Source: Apostichopus japonicus
Lineage: Eukaryota; Echinodermata; Holothuroidea; Aspidochirotida; Stichopodidae
Length of the DNA: 64,000 nucleotides
Reading direction: 5' to 3'
Assembly (NCBI RefSeq): GCF_037975245.1
Contig: NC_092573.1
Span: forward strand, 7,610,501 to 7,674,500
The position numbers were made by a program, and so were the translations under genes. Shown piece by piece: positions 38,501 to 47,500 of this stretch (the stretch's first letter is position 1; each line of letters opens with the position of its first letter). The notes beneath the pieces were generated by a model, which was given only the letters and a program-made list of their open reading frames with translations, was not told where the DNA came from and ran no database searches.

Positions 38501-41500
38501 CATGTTTATACGTAGTTTACGGAAAAGGCTGCAAGTTCTTTGTTAGCCTCTGTGCCGGATTTATATGTTAAAGTGTGAAGGCCTTTTAATCGTGCATTCT
38601 TTAATACTAAACTGGCAGTGTTTGTCAATCAGACAACTTGTTAGCCAGTTGTATTCTGTTCGAGCTCCTTCAGGACAGGGTTTGTGATTCAAAAGACTAT
38701 ATATTTTTTAAATGACAGAAAATCACTGCAACGAGGGGTTGAAATATGAACATTTTAACACAACGCTTTCTGGTCACTTCGCCCAACAACCATTTCGCCC
38801 AACTGCCATTTCGCCCAACCAGCCTGGTCATTTCGCCCAACCATCCTGGTCATTTCGCCCAACCATCATGGTCATTTCGCCCAACCTTGTTGGTCATTTC
38901 GCCCAACCATTTTTTTAACTCATATTCAGTCAGAATAATATCCCTTTTTCTATTTCACTAGTTCAGTTGGATTTATTTTGGGTTATAGTAATACACTACT
39001 TTAGGCGGTTACGCATACAATGAACGTTTCCTATCAAACCTAACCCCTAAAACACCGATCCATCCTACCGACTGTAACCACGACTTCAAGTTTCCTTCAA
39101 GTATCCTGTAACGTTAACCATTCCCGAACGTTTCCTATCAAACATAACCCCTAAAACACTGATCCATCCTCAAGTTTCCTTAATATAACAATTCCCGAAC
39201 GTTTCCTTATTGAAGTATAATATTTTATCAAGGTTGGGCGAAATGACCAGGCTGGTTGGGCGAAATGACCAGGCTGGTTGGGCGAAATGGTAAAGTTGGG
39301 CGAAATGGTTGTTGGGTGAAGTGACCAGCTTCCAACACAACAATCAGACAACTCTCTCACCCACAGTAGAAGTGATCAAACAGTGGCATCGTTCATCAAC
39401 CAAACAACCCTGTCACAGTCAATTGATAGAACATTGGCAGTGCTTCATTAAACCACCACTTTTGAGACTCACCTGTTCTTTCTCTTGCATCTCATCAGAT
39501 ACAGCTATCCTTTCTTTGGGAGGTCAGCTCCAATTATGACCCACCCATCAGTGGAGATTCTGAATAAACACATGGAGGTGTACCTTCCCAACTCATTCTG
39601 TGCATTTGATTTTGCAACCACCGGCCAACAACTTCATGAAAATCTAACCAGGTAAAAATATTACTGGAGACTTGTTTTTGCTCCCACTTTCTGTGATGAC
39701 TGTATTGAACACTTGGTACATTTGACATTGCAGCGAAGTAAAAGTTGTCGGTTTACAGTCTTGTATCAAGACAAGGTATTTTCATATGACTTTACAACAG
39801 TCAATTTGTGGTCACTGGTAACTTGTCACACCCCCACACCAGTGTGTGCATAATTTAACTGTTGCCCCTATGTCTACTTGTTCCCCGGGAGACCTCTAAG
39901 CTACCTCATCAGTTGCCATTTATACATGTAGGTTAATGGATGCAATGGAGTGCAAGTGCCTTGCCCAATGACACAACATAATGATCTGAGCAGGACTAGA
40001 AATCTACAGTCCTAAGACCACGAGCCCATTGACTTTTACATTTGACTGCAACCCTCTTCAAGTGATGCTGTATGTCACAGATAATCGTTACTTCCAAGCT
40101 TGTCAATTTATAAACAGATCTTGAGCAAATAAAGTCATTGCTGACAATTCTTTGAACAGCCAGTTTTAGCTACTTGATGAAAAAATATCAGTGCTGGGTT
40201 GTATTTCTATTCAAGCTGGCAGTATAGGTAGTTGCAGGGGATTTAAAGTTAACATATTTTATCTAAAGAAAGGAGAACAAGTGCCTATGGAAGGGGTCTA
40301 AGTTGAAGGCATCCCCTCCTCCTTTTAAGGGCACACTAAGACTTTGAAGGGTTCATACAAGAAGTTAACCTCAGTGTGGGATGCATGGTATGAATAATAC
40401 TTAAAAGTGAATTAGCCAAATTATCTTCAATAAGGTGAGGAGAGCAAGATGTTTCATAACCTTATGCAGATTAGACTACAATTTTATCGTACAATAAATT
40501 TAAGCTAAGAGAGTGAAAGCATTTCATGTGCTTAACCTTGAATGAAACAGTAAATATTGTAATAACTTTGTAATTCCCACAAAAGCCTTTAACAACCACC
40601 TGCACTTGGAACGGCAAAACGAACTGCATAAATGCATTTATTTTACCTAAGCATTTGAAAACTACTTTATTTCAGCATAAGAGAGTATTTCATGCAACAA
40701 GCAATGCCTGCAGCCTATTTCATATATCAAACCAGATACCACTCAATGTAGGATTACCAAGCAATACTTCATTATGATCTTCTCCATAGAGTTCCATTGA
40801 TGCTAGAGCTGTGGCATAGAGACAAGCAAACTAAGGACCTATTACTCGGTGTTGCTGAGGTACCATTGTCAAATGTCTTATCATCTGCAAGAGTTCCTGT
40901 CAATGTAAGATTATATTTCTATGAAATCTATCTGTCTGCTGTAGTTACTATGTGACATCACTGATGCTCTCTGACATCCGTGATGTAAGATGACATCACT
41001 GATGTTAGACAAATTCACTAATGTTACGTAACATTAATGACATTGGATGCCACCACTGATGCTAGATGACATTACTGATGATACATGACACCACTGATAA
41101 TGCATGTTATTACTCTTGTTATATGACATCACTGATGTTAGACAAATTCTCTAATGTTACATAACATTAGTGATACTCAATGCCATTACTGATACTAGAT
41201 GACATTACTAATGTTACATGATACCACTGATACTGGATGTTATTACTCTTGCTATCTAACATCACTGATGTTAGATAAAATCACTAATGTTACATAACAT
41301 TAGTGATGCTAGATGCCACCACTTACACTAGATGACACCACTGATAATGCATGTTATTACTGTTGCTATATAACATCACTGATCTTAGATAAAATTACTA
41401 ATGTTACATAACATTAGTGATGTTGGATGCCACCACTGATGCTAGATGACATCACTGATGATACAAGACACCACTGATAATGCATGTTATTACTGGTGGT

Positions 41501-44500
41501 AGGTGACATCGCAGGTGGACGGTGACACTACTGATACTAGATGACTTCACACATGACATCACTGGTGCTTCATGATATCACTGATGTTGTATTGCATCAC
41601 TTATGCAAGTAGACATCATTAATGACATTCCATGAGTTTGTGAGTGAAATTTCTTATTCTATCATTCTGGAATAAGATAGCTGCAGATGAGAAGCTAAAC
41701 AGTAGTTCAGGAAATCTCTGCATTTGATTTCAACTTATGTATCTGAAACTGTTGACCAACTTTGTATCTTTCATCCTAGTGTCACTAAATGTGTCCGCTG
41801 CATTAGGTCTGGTGGTTGATTTACAAATGTTAACAGAATTGAAAGCCAACCTGCAATATGTACCTCAGTTTTATAATGTGGTGTGTTTGGTCAATTTCCA
41901 TCTCATAGGTAGGTATAGAAGTTACTCCTTTCATGGTAAGGCATGGTGCAACTGCTCAATTTCCTTCTGATAAGCAGGTAAAGAAGGTACTCCTTTCACA
42001 GTGAGGTATAGTGTAGCTAGTCAATGTCCATCTTATAAGCAGGTAAAGAAGGAACTCCTTTCATGGTAAGGCATAGTACAACTGCTCAATGCCCATCTCA
42101 TAAGCAGGTAAAGAAGGTACTCCTTTCATGGTAAGGCATAGTGCAGATAGTCAATGTCAGGTGATACATAAACATGACCTCAACATGTTAGCATCTTTTA
42201 TCTTTGGGTATGATTGTATTGAGGGTGTTTGAAACAAAATTAGGCACAAAGGCTGTGTTTAGCAGAAAACAACCTCTAACTAAACAAATATCTACTGTAC
42301 TTTGTTAAGCTGTTGCACTAGTGTCTGAGACATTTAACACCATATGTTCCAGCAAAGAGAAACAGACACAGGGCATTAAGTCTGTCAGTAAGGTTTATTT
42401 TGTTTGTGAGTAACAAGTTACATACATGAACTAGAGAAGGTTACCGAAACATTCATGTATGGAATCCTTGTTAATTGAGGATATGTAATTAAAGCCATCT
42501 CTCTTTTTGTTTACAGACTATCAATCCACCCGAGAAACAAGTCTGGAGGCAGATTTGCAGTGAAAAAGTCATAGCCAGAAGTGTCAATGAGAATCCCACA
42601 CCTGTAGCTGAGGTCCTAGTTGCTCTGGGTTTGGAGGACTATGGACCCATCAACACCAAGGAGGTTTTCCTTAGTAGTGATTTGTCTCAGGTACGGTATG
42701 CCTCCTCCTCTGATTTTAATGTTTTCTACATAGCTGAAAAGAAGCAAACCAGTCTAAAATGAAAGTGAGCCTGTAACCATTAATACCAACAAAGGTATAG
42801 ATGGGTTTTATGCAGTTGAAATCGAGTAAACCAATCTAAACAAAAGAAAGCTTACTTCATGAATATCAATTAGGTAAATATAGGTTCTACACAGCTGAAT
42901 GTAAGCAAACCACTCGAAGATGAAAGACAGCCTACTTCAAAGGAGTTACAAATGGGTATTCTACACAGCTGAATGTAAGCAAACCACAGTAAATGAAAAA
43001 AAGCCTACTACCAATGATTTATAAATGAGTTCTGCACAGCTGAATGTAAGCAAACCACTCTAAATAAAAGAAAGCCTACTTCCTTAATACCAACCAGGTA
43101 TGAATGGGCTCTACACAGCTGAATGTAAGCAAACCACTTTAAATGAAAGAAACTCTACATCATTAATACCAATGATTTATAAATAAGTTCTGCACAGTTG
43201 AATGAAAGGAAACTACTCTAAAATGAAAGCTGCTTGCACTTCACACTAAGAACATATAAAAGAATTTGTTCTGGTGAATGAACGTGTTTACATGGGTTTG
43301 GACTTCACTCTTCTCATATATTGCCAGTCAGCAGTGCCAGTTTGATACAGCTTAATTGCCAATAATGGCAGTGATAAAGCAATATGAGGAGGTAATTTGC
43401 TGCTATGCACGCATATTTTAAAATAACGTGGAGACTTTTTTAAGAGGTTGTTACAAGGTATTCCATACAACTACTTCCACAAAGATTCTTGTAAAAGTTG
43501 GTCTATTACTGTAATCCTTTGGCAAGGTCTCGGAATTGACACACTGTTTTGGTCAATGGAACTTAATTTATTCATTTAAAAAGACAAAGATTGACATTAT
43601 TGGTGGATTCTTAACATTTAATCAAAAGAAAGTTTCAATGAGTGTTATGTAGTAAATAGGAAGTCACTTTCTGCATCCCAGTCAATTATAATTTTGAAAA
43701 TGCCGTTTTGACATGAATACCATGTTGGAACAGACAGTATTTAAAGCCATTTTTTCTGTAGTCGATGAACCATTTTACCAAACCTACTAAGCATTACTCA
43801 AGCTGAGAATGCAATTAATTGCATACTAAAGCACACGGGAGGGTTGATTAACTTGAATTAATTCTCAACATGTGGCTGCCCAGATACATCAGTTTTAATC
43901 AAAGAAAATGGAAAGGAACTTGTGTTGATTTCTTACATATTTATATATATATATATATATACTCTCATTTCTTTCATGTGTGTCAGTATTAATTGTTTTC
44001 TTGTGGTTCTAATATCTGGCAGATAATGCTGGTTAGGTTAGCATGGGTTTCTAAAGTTTTCATTAGAGCTAGATTGTTAATTATTGCAATCTTTTTAATA
44101 TGCTATCTCCAGAGAAGTAAAGAAACCAACAACAATGTGGATCCTAGAGGACAGGAAAAGGAAGCAGCTGGTCTCCCAAACCCCAGGGAATCTATGGAGT
44201 ATAAAACAGCTCTAGAATTGGAGATGTGGAAAGAGCAGCAGGCAGACTTGTTTGAGAATCAGGTGAGTGTATTAGTCATAGTTATATGATGAGCATAGAT
44301 TGCAACCATGGTTGGGGCATACATCAAGGTTACAACCATGGTTGGGGCATACATAGAGGTTACAACCACCATTGGGACATACACAGAGGTTACAACCATG
44401 GTCAGGGCATACATAGAGGTTACAGCCATGATTGGGGCATACATAGAGGTTACAACCATGGTCAGGGCATATTTAAGGGTTTTAGTCATCATTTACAGGT

Positions 44501-47500
44501 TGAAGAGAGGGTTACAGCCATGCTTAAAGCATAAACCAGGGGTTACACAACCATTACAGTAATGGTTAGTGAATCAATAGAAGTCAAAGCTGTGGTGGAA
44601 GCAATAAAAGTGGTTGAAGTCATGGTTAGAGGATGTAGAGAGGCTGCTGACAAGGCTAAAGCGTGGACAGATTTTCATTTTCAAGTCATGGTTAGAGCAT
44701 CAATATAAGTTTTGACCTTGGTAAGAGCACTAACAAGAGTTGTTGCTAGGCTAGAGCATGGGCAGAGGTTTTACCTGTGTTTAGAGTATCGATAGAATTT
44801 GAAGCCATGGTTGTTGCCATGGTAAGAGCTTGAATAGAAGTTGACACTGATTAGAATGCTTAGAGCATCAAACAGAAATTGAAACCATGGTTAGAATGCT
44901 AACAGAGATTACAGCAATGGTTAGAGCATCAAACAGAAATTGAAACCATGGTTAGAATGCTAACAGAGATTACAGCAATAGTTAGAGCATCAAATAGAAA
45001 TTGAAATCATGGTTAGAGCACTAATAAGGGTTACAGCCATCGTTAGCGTATAAACAGAAGTTGCAGGATATGCTTGTGGTTGGGGCTTGTAGAGACTTTA
45101 TTGACAACCATAACTTATTTGGTACCAAATGTACATTCCGGTTCATCCTATAGCATGGTTGACTTGTTCTTGTTACCCTTAATACTTGAAGTTAAGTCCA
45201 GTGTTAAAAATGGATTCAACATTTGATAATGACCAGAAAAAAAAAATGCAGCTTCTTACCCATGTTTGTCATTGTCAGTATACTACTGTGTAAGAACAAT
45301 GTGCTGAATCAAACTTGTGCAAAAATAAAATTGACTCAGATTCTTCTGCTCATTTTACAGATGAAAGAAAAACAAGTAAACCACCTACAATCTTTATCAG
45401 AAGAGTTCAAGCGCAGGGACAAAGAGAGGGAACTGCTTCTTAAAAAGAAAGTAAGTCTTAACTATGTTAAATTTGAGTCAATAGGCCATAAACCTTCTAG
45501 TTTTCCAGATTAGAAAAGATTATATAATCTAATCAATCATAGGTAATTTAGATTACTCATGGATGATGGTTTATCCATAAAGATTACCTGTCAGTCCAGG
45601 TTTACTAATAAAGATACTTTTACTCGATGGTTTATCAGTAATGGTTACCTGTCAGTGAGGGTTTACTTAAAAAGTTTCCTTTCAGTGATGTTTTTGCCAA
45701 AGCAGGTTATTATTGACATTCTTTTGTTCAGATTTTCTGTGATTTGCACAGAAAATAAATTTATTATTATGTATGGATATAAATATAGATATATATATAA
45801 AATATTAAAGTTCCACTTCACGACTGGTTTTGTCCGTTTGGGACTCATCAGACGAAGGTAAGAATCCCAGACCTTTCTGTCACAGACCTAAGTCTGTACC
45901 ACTAAGCCACAGTGATTCTACTGGTGTTAATGAGTATAATAGTAAAATAGGCTCCTTTTGACTGCCAATGAGAGCCTGTTAGCATGGGAGAGGGGGGAGG
46001 GGGGGGGCAGAGCCATTAATATATACCACTCACACCTCTATGTGTTTCCCCAGACAAATAGTGATTCTTCAATCCATATAGATCACCCAGCTGCCACAAG
46101 AATATGCTTGTCTTCTGACAAATAGCAAGGATGCAAATTATGCTTCTGGTTGCCTGGCTAATATGTGCAACCTTCCAACCTGTGCAAATGAATCAAACTA
46201 TTGACTTGGCTTGATGTGAGCTTCATAGCTATTGTTCTTTTTATGAATCATGAAATTTTGTTATTTTCAGCTTGATGCATACAGTCATCTTGAAGAGCAG
46301 CTCCAGTTTGCTCTTGGTGATGTAGTTAAACGTGAGAGAGAACTGAAAGCCAAAGAAGAGGAAGTGGGTCATCTCAAAGATGAGTTACAGCATGATCATG
46401 AACTTAAATTGACAGAGATGCAGGAAGCATCAAGAAGGATGAAGGAAGATTGCATCCATCAGATTGAACTGGAAAAGTAACTACCTTTAACGAATACAAG
46501 GAACAGATATGTTTATTCTTACCTACAGTAGATTGCTTGTCTTTGTATAATACCCAACTGAAGTTTTGTAAGTGATTAATTATTAATTTGATAATTTTGC
46601 ACTAAATTTAACTGATATAGCCAAAAATTATGCTTTGCTAAAGATTACTTAGTTCCTTCTGCTAAGATATGACAGATTATGAAAGAAAATCTTGCCAAAG
46701 AAAAAGGGAAACTAAACCCTGCAAACTTGCCTAGTCATAGAACTCAATCTATAGAGAGCCACTGAACTCAGATTAGATGGAACATTGACACCTTTGGACT
46801 GTTTGCTCTCTCTCTAATGAAGAATATTGTGTTTTCAGGGATTAGATGGAACATTGAGACATTTGGACTGTTTTCTATCTCTCTCTTATGAAGAATATCA
46901 TGTTTTCAGGGATTAGATGGAACAATGAGACATTGTCTGTTCCCTCTCTCTTTTGTTAAGAATGTTATGCTTTCAGGGATTAGATGGAACCTTAAGAATA
47001 TTGTCCTTCAGGGATTCAGAGCATGTTACATTATCAGTACAGAGAATGTTTGATTAGCTCAAGTACATTATCTTTGTGTAAAATTACTCTCCCTTTTCTT
47101 TCGTTTCAGAGGTAAAAATAATATGTTACAAGAGCAAATTGAACATTTTAGAGAGCGAGTGAAGAAGTTACAGGAACAAATTGAACAGAAAGACAGACAG
47201 TTTGAGGTTTACAAGGAACAAAATACAACCAAACCAGAGATGAAACTACAATCAGAAATAAGTTTGCTTAACCTAGAAAAGGTATGTATGTGATGCTACA
47301 TGCAGTCTGTTTTAAAAAGTCCAACAACCACCATATATGTGGTATGCATAGAACAAAGAATGAAAAAGTGGAACTTTTTCCTTTTGAGTTTGATTAGACA
47401 AATATTGATGAGTAGAAGAGTGAAACAGAATATTTCAAATAGCGCCTTTCCTTTATCTGTTGACGCTTTTGTTTAAGAATGCTATAGTGATTGTCACAAA

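Noticed and set aside
44259-44562. ORFs of 77-84 codons with [10 protein letters not shown]-type repeats
   Set aside because: Translation of the 30-bp minisatellite in CEP120 intron 12.
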